DNA of 64,000 nt, from the NCBI GenBank assembly GCA_910575165.1, contig CAJTDS010000008.1, positions 1 to 64,000 on the forward strand. Direction: 5' to 3'. How positions within the stretch are numbered: position 1 is the stretch's first letter; each line of letters starts with the position of its first letter. Made by a program: the position numbers and the translations under genes. Source of the stretch: Eggerthellaceae bacterium (GTDB lineage Bacteria; Actinomycetota; Coriobacteriia; Coriobacteriales; Eggerthellaceae). This document shows positions 49,933-59,142 of this stretch, piece after piece. The notes under the pieces were generated by a model that saw nothing but the letters and a program-made list of their open reading frames with translations, did no database searches and was not told where the DNA came from.

Positions 49933-52317
49933 TCAGCCTACCGAGCCGCCCGACACGTCGGACACGGTTATAGCCTGTCCGAAGCCGCCTGCAGCCAGCA
50001 CCGACTGCAAGTACTCGGCCCCGCCGCCCTCGCCCGACACCTCCACGGCCGCGCTTCGGGCGGCGCTAGCCGCCGACGTGGTATCCGGCGGTTCGGCCGG
50101 CATGGCCATGGCGGGCGCTGCCGGGGCGGGCTGCGCTTGCAGGCTGGATGCCGGGGCGGACTGCGCTTGCGGACCCGGCGCGGAAGCGCTTGGCTGCACA
50201 GGGGCCGCTGGGGCGCTGGGCCGCGGTGCGGCGACGGCCGCAGCCGCATGCCCGGTCGCGGGGGCCTGGGCATCCCCCTGGGGAGAAGCGCCCGCCGTCG
50301 CCGGCGACGCAGGCACGCCCTGGACGGCCGGCGACGGCGCAGGTGCGCTCTGGCCGGGCGAAGGCTGAGCGGCTACTTGGGTTGCCGGAGCGGCCGGCAC
50401 AGCAGGCGCGGGCGCAGGAGTCGGCATGGCGACAGCGGCCCCGGCCATACCCGCCGCAGGGGACTGCGCGACAGACCGGGAAGCCCCGCCGCCCTGGTTA
50501 GGCTGCGCCGGAGCAGCTGCGGGCTGCGGCGCCGGGCGGGCAGCAGGCGCTGCAGCCACAGCACCCGCCGACCCCAGCGCGAAAGCGAAGGGGACGGGCT
50601 GTCCGAACGTCGCCTGCAGCACCTGGGCCACGAACCGGACGTTCTCGGGCTTCTGCACCTGGTTGTACACGAACTGCTGGCTGCCGTCGAAGGTGGCGAC
50701 GATGCCGCCGGTGGCCGGGCTGTAAGAAGCGCTCGCCCAGCCCAAAAACGTCGCAAGGCCGCCGCCCTGGGCCCGAGCCGCCCCCAGCACCGCCTGCCAG
50801 AGCCGCTGCACTACGGCCGGGTTCGCCAGGCCGGAAGGAGCCGGAGGCTGCGCGGCGGGCGACGCAGGGGCCGCTGGAGCCGAAACGCCCGCTTGAGCAG
50901 CAGTCGGCTGAAGCGCAGGGGCGCCCGCCATCGGCGCCGACGCCGAAGCGGGGGCAGCCTGGACGGGAGCCGAAGCACCCATCTGGGCGGCAGCAGCCGG
51001 CTGGGGGGCGGCGGCGGTGACCGACGCGACCGGACGAGCTGACGCAGCGGCGATTGCAGCGGGGGCCGCAGCAGCAGAAACGGCGGACGCCGGGGCCGGC
51101 GCGAGCGCGGGCACAGCAGGGGCCGCGAAGGTCGCTGGTACCGCAATGGGCGCGGCCGCCCCCGACGACAGCGCGGCGAATCCCCGCTCGAGGGTCTCCA
51201 GGCGCTGGGCCAGCGCCTCCATGGTCAGGTCGGCCTGGGGCCGCACCATGCGGGTAAGGGCGATTTCCAAGGACAGCCGCTGGTTGGTGGAGGTTTTGAG
51301 CTCCACCTGCAGATCGCCCAGCACTCCCAGCATGCGGGAGGCGCGGTCGGGGCCGAAGGCCGGGGCCACCGCCTCCAGCTCGCGTCGCTCCGAGGGCCCC
51401 AAGGGCAGCTCCACCTTGGCACCGGCCAGGCTCATCACGTAGAGGTTGCGCGCGAACTGGGCCATCTGGCGCACGAAGGTGGCTACGTCGGACCCGCTTT
51501 CGGCGAGCTCGTCCACGAACTGGAAGCACGCGGCGGCGTCCTGGTCGCCCACGGCCCTCATAAGCTTCGCCACGCCGTCGGAATCAGCGCCCCCAAGCAT
51601 GCGCTCGGCGGCGTCCAGGGTGACGTTGCCGCCGCAGAACACGATGAGCTGCTCGAGCGACGTGAGCGCGTTGCGCATGCCGCCGTCCGCCCGATGCGCG
51701 ATAAGCTCCAGCGCCTCGGGCTCGCACTCCACTTCCTCAGCCGTACAGATGGCGCCCAGCCGCGAAACCATGGACTCCGAATCGATACGGCGGAAGTCGA
51801 ACCGCTGGCAGCGGGAATGGATGGTCTCGGGCACCTTCTGCGGGTCGGTAGTGGCCAGGATGAACACCACGTGGGCCGGCGGCTCCTCCAGCGTCTTCAA
51901 CAGCGCGTTGAAGGCGGGGACCGACAACATGTGCACCTCGTCGATGATGTATATCTTGTAGCGGCCGCGGGTGGGGGCGTAATGGACGCGCCCGATGATT
52001 TCCTCGCGGACGTTCTCCACGCCGGTGCGGCTGGCGGCGTCCAGCTCGTAGACGTCGGGGTGCTCGCCCTTGGCAACCAGCTCGCACATCTCGCAGGTGC
52101 CGTCGGGCTCGGCCGTAGGGCCGCTCTCGCACAGCAGCGCCTTGGCCAGCAGACGGGCCGTAGTGGTCTTGCCAGTGCCGCGCGGGCCGCAGAACAGATA
52201 GGCGTGGCTTACCTTGTCCTGCTCGATGGCGTTTTTGATGGTGCGCTCGATGTGCTCCTGCCCGACCACGTCCTCGAAGATCTGCGGCCGGTACTTGCGG
52301 TAGAGGGCCTCTGCCAT
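49933..52317 (-). CDS. dnaX: DNA polymerase III subunits gamma/tau
   Basis: A 794-residue clamp-loader ATPase. Residues 1-370 are the AAA+ part: YRKYRPQIFEDVVGQEHI, Walker A FCGPRGTGKTTTARLLAKALLC, a zinc site CESGPTAEPDGTCEMC, Walker B YIIDEVHMLSVPAFNALLKTLEEPP and the sensor segment ILATTDPQKVPETIHSRCQRF. Residues 390-500 and 605-770 are very long Ala/Pro-rich linkers. Between them is a folded segment (NPAVVQRLWQAVLGAARAQGGGLATFLGWA...) that resembles the tau C-terminal region. I see no A-rich slippery site for a shorter gamma form. It starts three bases after the dedA stop. Confidence 0.95.
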   Translation of the reverse strand: MAEALYRKYRPQIFEDVVGQEHIERTIKNAIEQDKVSHAYLFCGPRGTGKTTTARLLAKALLCESGPTAEPDGTCEMCELVAKGEHPDVYELDAASRTGVENVREEIIGRVHYAPTRGRYKIYIIDEVHMLSVPAFNALLKTLEEPPAHVVFILATTDPQKVPETIHSRCQRFDFRRIDSESMVSRLGAICTAEEVECEPEALELIAHRADGGMRNALTSLEQLIVFCGGNVTLDAAERMLGGADSDGVAKLMRAVGDQDAAACFQFVDELAESGSDVATFVRQMAQFARNLYVMSLAGAKVELPLGPSERRELEAVAPAFGPDRASRMLGVLGDLQVELKTSTNQRLSLEIALTRMVRPQADLTMEALAQRLETLERGFAALSSGAAAPIAVPATFAAPAVPALAPAPASAVSAAAAPAAIAAASARPVASVTAAAPQPAAAAQMGASAPVQAAPASASAPMAGAPALQPTAAQAGVSAPAAPASPAAQPPAPSGLANPAVVQRLWQAVLGAARAQGGGLATFLGWASASYSPATGGIVATFDGSQQFVYNQVQKPENVRFVAQVLQATFGQPVPFAFALGSAGAVAAAPAARPAPQPAAAPAQPNQGGGASRSVAQSPAAGMAGAAVAMPTPAPAPAVPAAPATQVAAQPSPGQSAPAPSPAVQGVPASPATAGASPQGDAQAPATGHAAAAVAAPRPSAPAAPVQPSASAPGPQAQSAPASSLQAQPAPAAPAMAMPAEPPDTTSAASAARSAAVEVSGEGGGAEYLQSVLAAGGFGQAITVSDVSGGSVG

Positions 52318-52320
52318 GGG

Positions 52321-53259
52321 CTACGCGCCTCCTTCGCGGTCGGGGGCTGCTCCGTCAGCGGCATCCGCAGCGTCGTCGTCGCCTGCAGGGGCGGCCTGTG
52401 GCTCCGCTTCGTCTTGCTGCGGCGCCTGAAGCTCCTGCTCGACAGCCTGATCGGCGGCCGGTTCGGCACCGTGCTCGGCCAGCACCCTGGCGCGGGCCTC
52501 GTCGCGGGCGGCATGCTCGGCGCGCATCACCTTCTCGCGCACCACGTCGCGGTCGTACTCGGCCTCGCGCACGCGCTCCTCGGCCTGGGCCACCGGGTCG
52601 CCCTCCTTGGCCTTGCGGGAGGACAGCGCCGCCTTCACAGCACCCACCACGGCCGGCGCCACCGACACCGCCACGATGCCGATCACGATGACCTCGAAGT
52701 GCTCCTGCACGAAGGGAACGCCACCGAAGAAGTAGCCCACCAGCACGAACAGGCTCACCCAGGAAACGCCGCCGATGACGTTCCACAGGGTGAAGCGGCC
52801 GAAGTTCATGTGCCCGGTGCCGGCGATGAACGGGGCGAAGGTGCGGAAGAACGGCATGAAGCGCGTGATGACGATGGTGAGGCCGCCGTAGCGCTCGAAG
52901 AAGTGGTCGAGCTTGGCCATGCGCTCGGGCGTGAGGGCCTTCACCTTTCCCGAGTCGATGATACGGCTGCCGAACAGCCGGGCGATCCAGTAGTTCGACG
53001 TGTTGCCCAGCACGGCCGCAGCGTAGAACACCGCAAGCGTGGCCCCCAGGTTCAAGCCGCCCCCCTCGGCCGAGAACACGCCCGCGGCGAACAGCAGCGA
53101 GTCGCCGGGGAGGAACGGGAAGAACACGAGCCCCGTCTCCACGAACACGATGAGGAACAGCGGCGAGTACACCCACACGGGCCCCAGCGCCACGATCCAG
53201 GAAGCGATGAACCCGCGCGGGTCGCGCAGCAGGTTCACGAAGAAGTCCACAATTGCCAT
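52321..53259 (-). CDS. DedA-family membrane protein
   Basis: A 312-residue protein. Residues 1-200 are the DedA (VTT) core: FVETGLVFFPFLPGDSLLFAAG, GNTSNYWIARLFGSRII, FFERYGGLTIVITRFMPFFRTFAPFIAGTGHM and WNVIGGVSWVSLFVLVGYFFG. DedA proteins act in phospholipid flipping and envelope homeostasis. Residues 215-312 are a highly charged Ala/Glu/Asp tail, probably a cytoplasmic coil, which is longer than usual. ATG 53259 is used; the longer frame to 53331 overlaps the region next to the SRP RNA. Confidence 0.92.
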   Translation of the reverse strand: MAIVDFFVNLLRDPRGFIASWIVALGPVWVYSPLFLIVFVETGLVFFPFLPGDSLLFAAGVFSAEGGGLNLGATLAVFYAAAVLGNTSNYWIARLFGSRIIDSGKVKALTPERMAKLDHFFERYGGLTIVITRFMPFFRTFAPFIAGTGHMNFGRFTLWNVIGGVSWVSLFVLVGYFFGGVPFVQEHFEVIVIGIVAVSVAPAVVGAVKAALSSRKAKEGDPVAQAEERVREAEYDRDVVREKVMRAEHAARDEARARVLAEHGAEPAADQAVEQELQAPQQDEAEPQAAPAGDDDAADAADGAAPDREGGA

Positions 53260-53347
53260 GGTATCCCTTGCCGAAATCGGTGTTTTTCCAGATGCCGCCG
53301 GCCGGCTGGCGTACCGGCGCACCGCAATCACCGACCCGGCAAAACGA

Positions 53348-53454
53348 ACTATCCCGGAGGGACCAGGGCGCTCGTCAGCGGTCCCTTATGGCTGCTTCGT
53401 CCCCGACCTGACCAGGTTCGGAACTTGGCGCCGCCCCGGCCCCTCCGGGATAGT
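53348..53454 (-). ncRNA. ffs: Signal recognition particle RNA (small, bacterial)
   Basis: On the minus strand the sequence contains the SRP Alu-less hairpin tip GGTCAGG...GACGAAGCAGCC, the domain IV loop bound by Ffh. The ends pair as ACTATCCCGGAGGG with CCCTCCGGGATAGT. The length of about 107 nt fits the 4.5S type. A TATACT -10 box lies just upstream at 53469-53474. It precedes dedA and dnaX, and SRP RNA near dnaX is also known from Bacillus. Confidence 0.92.
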
Positions 53455-53468
53455 CACGCACTCAGGCG

Positions 53469-53474
53469 AGTATA
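53469..53474 (-). promoter_or_regulatory. -10 box of the SRP RNA gene
   Basis: TATACT on the minus strand lies 14 bases before the start of the closing stem of the RNA. The -35 region is not clear. Confidence 0.6.
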
Positions 53475-53568
53475 CAGGAAAGGGGCGCCCGCAACCGGAC
53501 TGCCCCTTTCCTGGAATCAAAACAACATAAGGCCGCGATGCGCGCCCATGGCCCAAGGCTCCGAAACG

Positions 53569-53644
53569 CCCGGCGAGGCTCCCATACCTCGCCGGGTCCG
53601 TTGTCAGCGCCGCGGACGGCCGCCCCGTGCGCACAGGGCGGCCG
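53569..53644 (-). terminator. Two hairpins after the fourth MFS gene
   Basis: A 10-bp perfect stem (53569-53578 with 53587-53596) and a 9-bp perfect stem (53617-53625 with 53636-53644) lie in the 200 bases between the MFS stop codon and the SRP RNA promoter. T-tracts are weak (GTTTC), so their strength is uncertain. Confidence 0.6.
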
Positions 53645-53676
53645 CTTCCGGGCGACGGGACTGCGGGCGGTTGCGC

Positions 53677-54924
53677 CTACTCCGTGCGCGGCAGGCGCTT
53701 GGCCAGGCGCGCGGCCGCAACGACGCAGACCGCGATGGCCGCGTCGCAGGCGATGCAGAACAGCCACACGCTATCGTAGGTGCCGCTGGCTTGGAAGATG
53801 CCCGTGAGGATGGGCACGCCCATGCATCCCAGGGCATACCCGATGGCCGGCACCAGCGAGTAGATCTTCGCGTAGTCCTTGTTGCCGAACAGAAACGCCG
53901 TCAGCATGGCGATGCCGGTGCCGTAGCAGGCGTACATGGTGTCGTTGAGGCCCGCGCCCACGAAGGCAAGCGCCGGCACGGAGGCGCCGACCATCAGGCA
54001 CACGAACGACAGGATAGTGACGGCGCACCACAGCACCACGCCCTTGGCCGCGCCGAACTTGTCGCAGGTGATGCCGATGAGCGGATTCCACAGGATATCG
54101 CAGATCATGGCCACCGACACCATGAGGCTGCCGATGCCGGCGCCGTAGCCCACCGACTCGGAGAAGCTCACGAACAGCTGGTTGGTGACCGTGGTCATGG
54201 TGATGAGCGTCATGGCCGCCAGAAGCAGGATGAACGCCGGGGACCTCACCGCATCGCGGAAAGACACGCCATCGGTGGGGTCGGCCACGTGGATGCCCTC
54301 CTGCTGCTTGTCGTAGCCGTAGGGAAGCAGGCCCTTGTCCTCGGGCTTCAAGCGCACGATGAACAGCGACGCGCTGCACATGAGCACGAGGCTGGTAAGG
54401 CCCAGCACCACGTAGCCGACGCGCCAGCCCGCCGTGGCGATGACGTCGCTGATGATGGGGCTCATGATGGCGTTGGCCAAGCTTCCAAGGCCCCAGGCCA
54501 CGCCGATGGCGAAGCCCGTCTTCTTCGCGAACCAGTTCTCCAGCACGATGGCCACGCCGATAGAGGTGTTGAATCCCATGCAGAAGCCGATGACCAGGCC
54601 CGACACGTACCACAGGTACAGCTCGCCGTACAGCGCCATGGCCACGGCCGCCAAAGCCTCCACCGCGCAGATGATGGTCATGTGCACCGGTATCCTCATC
54701 TTGGGGATGAGTCGCCCGGCTATGGGGAAGCTGATGGCCTGCCCGATGCACACGAGCGTCATGTAGAAGCCCAGCGACGACTCCGACACGCCCAGGCTCT
54801 CCGAGACGGGGACGTAGAAGTTGCCGGCCACGATGGTCAGAAAGCCGATGGAGCCCGAAACCCACATGCCGCAGCCCAGGACCACGAGCCACGGGTAGAT
54901 CTTCTGTTTCCGAGAAAGATCCAT
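53677..54924 (-). CDS. MFS transporter, OFA-like, fourth paralogue
   Basis: A 415-residue, 12-helix carrier: MDLSRKQKIYPWLVVLGCGMWVSGSIGFLTIVAGNFYVPVSESLGVSESSLGFYMTLV and KPEDKGLLPYGYD. It is more distant from the three carriers at 23-30 kb than they are from each other. It lies 67 bases after carbamate kinase, so it may belong to the same transcript and carry a substrate or product of that pathway. No sigma-54 element precedes it. Confidence 0.88.
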   Translation of the reverse strand: MDLSRKQKIYPWLVVLGCGMWVSGSIGFLTIVAGNFYVPVSESLGVSESSLGFYMTLVCIGQAISFPIAGRLIPKMRIPVHMTIICAVEALAAVAMALYGELYLWYVSGLVIGFCMGFNTSIGVAIVLENWFAKKTGFAIGVAWGLGSLANAIMSPIISDVIATAGWRVGYVVLGLTSLVLMCSASLFIVRLKPEDKGLLPYGYDKQQEGIHVADPTDGVSFRDAVRSPAFILLLAAMTLITMTTVTNQLFVSFSESVGYGAGIGSLMVSVAMICDILWNPLIGITCDKFGAAKGVVLWCAVTILSFVCLMVGASVPALAFVGAGLNDTMYACYGTGIAMLTAFLFGNKDYAKIYSLVPAIGYALGCMGVPILTGIFQASGTYDSVWLFCIACDAAIAVCVVAAARLAKRLPRTE

Positions 54925-54991
54925 TGCTAACCCGCCTTTCCGTTGGAAGGGGGCCGGCCGACGCCCGCGCCGGCCGGTCGGTTGGTATGCG

Positions 54992-55942
54992 CTACTCGTG
55001 GTACGCGAACAGGGTGCCCGTCTGCCCCGCCAGGGCCTCCTTGGCCTTCGACAGGCTAGTGATGATGGCGCGCTTGTTCGGATAGGCGCGCACGAACTTC
55101 ATGCAGGCCTGCACCTTCGGCAGCATGCTGCCGCTGCCGAACTGGCCCTCGTCGCACAGGCGCGCGGCCTCAGCCAGGGACAGCCGATCGAGGTCGACCT
55201 GCTCGGGGGTGCCGAAATTGATGGCCACCTTCTCCACCTCGGTCAGGATGAGCAGGACGTCGGCGCCCACGTTCTCGGCCAGAAGCTCGGCGCCGAAGTC
55301 CTTGTCGATGACGGCCGCAACGCCCTCGAGCGTCCCGTCGGGCTTCTCGACCACGGGGATTCCGCCGCCGCCCGCGCAGACGACCACCACGTCGTCCCAC
55401 AGAAGCTTCACGGCCTCGATCTCGACGATCTTCTCGGGTTTGGGCGAGGCCACCACGCGCCGCCAGCCGCCGCGTGCCTTGTCCTCGCGCATATCGTAGC
55501 CGCGGGTGCGCTCCAGCTCCTCGGCCTCCTCCTTGCCGTAGAAGGGCCCGATAGGTTTCGTGGGGTTGGCGAAGGAGGGGTCGTCAGCGTCCACGACGGT
55601 CTGGGTGACGATGGTGCACACGGGGTAGGCAAGCCCGCGCTTGGCAAGCTCGTGCTTCAGGGCCTGCTGCACGTGGTAGCCGATGTAGCCCTCGCTCATG
55701 GACCCGCACACCTCCAGCGGCATGGGGGGCACCACGTCCTTGGCCGTCTCGCTGGACAGCAGGATGCGCCCTACCTGCGGGCCGTTGCCGTGGACGACGG
55801 CCATCTCGTAGCCGGCTGCGGACAGGTCGGCCAGGATGGAGCAGGTCTGCTTCACCACGGCCAGCTGCGCCTCGGCGGTGCCGTCGCTTTCCTTCGACTG
55901 CAGCGCGTTGCCGCCCAGGGCAACGACGATCTTCTCGCTCAT
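54992..55942 (-). CDS. arcC: Carbamate kinase
   Basis: A 316-residue enzyme of the amino-acid kinase fold: IVVALGGNALQSKES at the start, GNGPQVGRILL, VCAGGGGIPVVEK and DKDFGAELLAENVGADVLLILTEVEKVAINFG. It makes ATP from carbamoyl phosphate and ADP. ATG 55942 is used; the longer frame to 56134 is not coding in character. Together with the carbamoyltransferase at 57733 it forms the energy-yielding end of the agmatine (or arginine) deiminase pathway. Confidence 0.95.
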   Translation of the reverse strand: MSEKIVVALGGNALQSKESDGTAEAQLAVVKQTCSILADLSAAGYEMAVVHGNGPQVGRILLSSETAKDVVPPMPLEVCGSMSEGYIGYHVQQALKHELAKRGLAYPVCTIVTQTVVDADDPSFANPTKPIGPFYGKEEAEELERTRGYDMREDKARGGWRRVVASPKPEKIVEIEAVKLLWDDVVVVCAGGGGIPVVEKPDGTLEGVAAVIDKDFGAELLAENVGADVLLILTEVEKVAINFGTPEQVDLDRLSLAEAARLCDEGQFGSGSMLPKVQACMKFVRAYPNKRAIITSLSKAKEALAGQTGTLFAYHE

Positions 55943-56175
55943 AGGTTTTCCTTTCCTCGCGAAGCGCACCCGGGCGCCCGGCCTGGTCGGACCGCCCCGC
56001 GGAATCATCCGGGGCCGCTTCCGGCAGCGCCATCCCAAGGGCGCCCGGCGTCCTTCGCGAAACTTACGATTGGTGATGAATGGTGAATCCGCAGGCCCGA
56101 GACCCGCCCGAACGCCGGCCGCGGGCTCCTGCAAACCGAGGTGCCCGAACGACCGCTTCGAGCCAGCTGCGCCCC

Positions 56176-57633
56176 TTAAGCCTGTTCCGCAGCAGCCGGC
56201 AGGGCCTCCCCCGCCCCGTCATCGTCCGCTCCGACCGGGGCCTTTCCCACCCAGCCGAGCCTGCGTCCGAAAAGCATGGCGATAAGGGCCACCGCTGCCG
56301 GGTACAGGAAGCAGAACAGGGCGAAGGGCAGGTAGTCGATGCAGGCCACGCCCAGGATGGTGACCATGTAGATGGAGCACGTGTTCCACGGTACCAGCAC
56401 GGACGTGATGCCGGCCGAGGAGTTCACGATGTTCGACCACACGTCGCCGCGCACGCGCTTGCCCTCGAAAGCGTCGCCGTACATCTTGCATGACAGGGCA
56501 ATCGCCGGGTACTGGTCAGGCAGCAGGATGTTGAACACCGCGCCGCTTGCCACCGTGGTGGCCGCCAGCGAGGCGAAGCTCTTCAGCTTCGAGGTGATGG
56601 GCTCGATGAGCGACTGCATGAGACCCGTGTGCTGCAGGATGCCCACGTAGGCCATGACCAGGATGACGATGGCGATGGTGGGCAGCATCTCCTCGATGCC
56701 GCCGGTGCTGAACAGCTCGTCGAGCACCGGGTAGCCCGTGGTGCTCACCACGCCGGTGTTGGCCGCCTCCACCACGGTGGACAGGTCGGCGCCTTGCAGC
56801 AGGGCCGCCTCCACCATAGCCAGCACCACGCCCAGCAGAAACGACGGGATGGCCGGCACCTGGACAACGATGCACACGATCATGACCACCAGCGGAATGA
56901 GCGTCACGGGCCCGATATGGTAGGAGTCGGCCAAGGCGGCCAGCAAGTCGCCCACCTGGGCGGCTCCGGCCTCGGTCATGGCGCCCGTGCCCAAGGTGGT
57001 ACCCATGAAGTAGTAGATTCCCACGCAGCCCAGGCACACGACGGCCACGATGGGCAGGAACTTCTTGCACATGTCGAACACGCCCACGCCTGCCACCGCG
57101 GCGCACAGCACCGGGCCGTCGGTCAGGGGCGAGGCGATCTCGCTCACGTAGGCGCCGGCGATGATGGCGCCGGCCGCCATCCCGAGCGGGATGTCAAGAG
57201 CCGCCGCGATGCCGATGAACGCGATGCCGATGGTGCCGGCCGCACCCCACGACCCCAGCACGATGCCCACCAGCAGCGTGCCCAGAAACGCCACGGGCAG
57301 AAACAGCTGCGGGCTGATGACGCTCAAGCCGTAGTAGATGAGCGTGGGCACGGTACCTGACAGGATCCAGGTGCCCACCAGCATGCCGATGCACATGAGG
57401 ATGAGGATGGCCTCCATGGCGTCCAGAATCCCCTTGAACATGCCGTCGAGCACCTCGTCCCAGGAAAATCCCAGGTACATGGCGATTCCCGCCGCAATGG
57501 CGCAACCGAACACCATGGGGATCTGCGGCTCGCTGCCCAGAACCACCACGCAGAAGAACATAACCGCGGCAAGCGAGAGGAAGGCGAGCATCCCGTGGTG
57601 GAACCGCACTTCCCGCTTCTCTTTCTCGGCCAC
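56176..57633 (-). CDS. NhaC-family antiporter
   Basis: A 485-residue membrane protein with about 11-12 helices. Family segments include CIGMLVGTWILSGTVPTLIYYGLSVISPQLFLPVAFLG, SWGAAGTIGIAFIGIAAALDIPLGMAAGAIIAGAYVSEIASPLTDGPVL and the C-terminal VLVPWNTCSIYMVTILGV. It sits between carbamate kinase and putrescine carbamoyltransferase. A simple Na+/H+ antiporter would be out of place there, so it may exchange agmatine for putrescine (or arginine for ornithine); this is inference from position. About 230 bases without a gene separate it from arcC. Confidence 0.85.
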   Translation of the reverse strand: MAEKEKREVRFHHGMLAFLSLAAVMFFCVVVLGSEPQIPMVFGCAIAAGIAMYLGFSWDEVLDGMFKGILDAMEAILILMCIGMLVGTWILSGTVPTLIYYGLSVISPQLFLPVAFLGTLLVGIVLGSWGAAGTIGIAFIGIAAALDIPLGMAAGAIIAGAYVSEIASPLTDGPVLCAAVAGVGVFDMCKKFLPIVAVVCLGCVGIYYFMGTTLGTGAMTEAGAAQVGDLLAALADSYHIGPVTLIPLVVMIVCIVVQVPAIPSFLLGVVLAMVEAALLQGADLSTVVEAANTGVVSTTGYPVLDELFSTGGIEEMLPTIAIVILVMAYVGILQHTGLMQSLIEPITSKLKSFASLAATTVASGAVFNILLPDQYPAIALSCKMYGDAFEGKRVRGDVWSNIVNSSAGITSVLVPWNTCSIYMVTILGVACIDYLPFALFCFLYPAAVALIAMLFGRRLGWVGKAPVGADDDGAGEALPAAAEQA

Positions 57634-57732
57634 TGGCCCTCAACCTCCTTCTTCGCAAGCCGCTTTCCCTGCGGCCCGGACCGGAAACGGGGCGCCGCAC
57701 CTGCCCAGGCGCGGCGCCCCCTGGCAAATCCG

Positions 57733-58779
57733 CTAGTTGGCAGCACGCGCCAGCACGGCGTCCATGCGGGCCTCGTAGGCGTCGGCCACCGGCGCGTCCT
57801 CGCGTGTGCGGGGGCACAGGTAGGCAAGGATGGCGCGGATGGAGTGCTTGCGGTTCTCGGCCTCGTCCCAGCACAGGCTGCGCTCGGGGTCGTCCATCAC
57901 CTCGTCGGTCACTTCCTCGCCGCGGGTGGCCGGCAGGCAGTGCATGAACTTCGAATCCGGCCCGGCGTAGTTCATCATGTCCATGGTCACCTGGTACTTC
58001 GGGTAGAAGACGTCCATGTAGCTGGACCCCTCCTCCTCGTCGTCGTACAGGCCGTACCACACATCGGTGTAGACGAAGTCGGCGCCCTTGATGCACTCGA
58101 TGTCGTCGGAGATGGTGATGGTGCCGCCGGACTTCTTGCAGTTCTCCTGCCCGATGGCCAGAAGGTCGATGTTCGTGTCCACCTGCAGGCCGCCATCGGT
58201 GATCTGATGGCCCTTCGGCCCGAACTGCACGAAGTCCATGCCAATCTTCGAGGCGATGAACATGAGCGACACGCATACCTGGGTGGCGTCGCCGATGAAG
58301 GCCAGCTTGCAGTCCTCGATGCGCTTGCCCTCGGGCAGGTTCTCCATCATGGTCAACAGGTCGCCCAGCTCCTGGGTGGGATGGTTGTACTCGGACATGC
58401 CGTTGATGACGGGGGCGGCGGAGTACTTGGCCAGGTCGACCACGTCCTTGTGGCGGTCGACACGGGCCATGAGGATGTCCACCAGCGAGCCCATGACGCG
58501 CCCGGAGTCCTCGATGGACTCGTGGCCGCCCAGCTGGATGGAGCCGGGGCCGAAGAACTGCGCATGGCCGCCCAGGTCGGTCATGGCGGTCTCGAAGGAG
58601 ATGCGGGTGCGCGTGGACACCTGCTGGAAGATCATGCCGAGCGTCTTGTTCCTGAGGACCTGCGGATAGCGGCCGCCCTTCACGATCATGCCCTTCATCG
58701 CCTGGGCGAGCTCCACCATGTCCAGCAGCTCCTCCTTGGTGAAGTCGTTGGTGTCGATGTAGTCGCGCTTCGCTGCCAT
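57733..58779 (-). CDS. ptcA: Putrescine carbamoyltransferase
   Basis: A 348-residue transcarbamylase. The carbamoyl-phosphate site is [24 protein letters not shown], with [45 protein letters not shown]. At the acceptor site it has [14 protein letters not shown] in place of the SMG loop of ornithine carbamoyltransferase. Its start [14 protein letters not shown] and end [20 protein letters not shown] are those of enterococcal putrescine carbamoyltransferase as I recall it. It would split carbamoylputrescine into putrescine and carbamoyl phosphate, feeding carbamate kinase. Agmatine deiminase is not in the window. ATG 58779 follows GGGAGAG. An ornithine enzyme is the alternative. Confidence 0.88.
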   Translation of the reverse strand: MAAKRDYIDTNDFTKEELLDMVELAQAMKGMIVKGGRYPQVLRNKTLGMIFQQVSTRTRISFETAMTDLGGHAQFFGPGSIQLGGHESIEDSGRVMGSLVDILMARVDRHKDVVDLAKYSAAPVINGMSEYNHPTQELGDLLTMMENLPEGKRIEDCKLAFIGDATQVCVSLMFIASKIGMDFVQFGPKGHQITDGGLQVDTNIDLLAIGQENCKKSGGTITISDDIECIKGADFVYTDVWYGLYDDEEEGSSYMDVFYPKYQVTMDMMNYAGPDSKFMHCLPATRGEEVTDEVMDDPERSLCWDEAENRKHSIRAILAYLCPRTREDAPVADAYEARMDAVLARAAN

Positions 58780-59010
58780 TGCTCTCTCCCATCTACGTGG
58801 TCTGCGGCCCTGCCGTCCCTTCCGGCCCATCCGGATGCCGTGGCGGCGAGCCCTCTGGGCCGGATGTTGACCTTGCGCCCCCAAGTTGGGAAGATGGGTT
58901 GGGGTTTAGGCGGCCCGCAGCGCGCCCCTGAACCGCTTTGCACCATGCAAGCAGCCTTCCACCTGGAATTATCGGAGGAATCCAGCTCGGTTCACCGTTT
59001 TCGCCCCTGT

Positions 59011-59030
59011 AACATAAACCAAGATAAACC
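59011..59030. promoter_or_regulatory. Tandem 10-base repeat between ptcA and the LuxR gene
   Basis: AACATAAACC and AAGATAAACC follow each other directly, one helical turn apart, in an otherwise G/C-rich 363-base divergent region. They resemble a pair of regulator half-sites. Nothing else in the gap is recognisable. Confidence 0.4.
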
Positions 59031-59142
59031 CGAAGTTTCGCCATCTAAACTCCCCCGCGGCCCTGCGCGGCGTTATGATGGCCGCGCACCGCATACGGGG
59101 TTGGGAGAGGCCCGGGAACGCTCGAGGAAAAGGTTCACCGCC

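Noticed and set aside
49933-52317. Programmed frameshift in dnaX
   Set aside because: No A-rich slippery heptamer or downstream stem was seen at the expected place.
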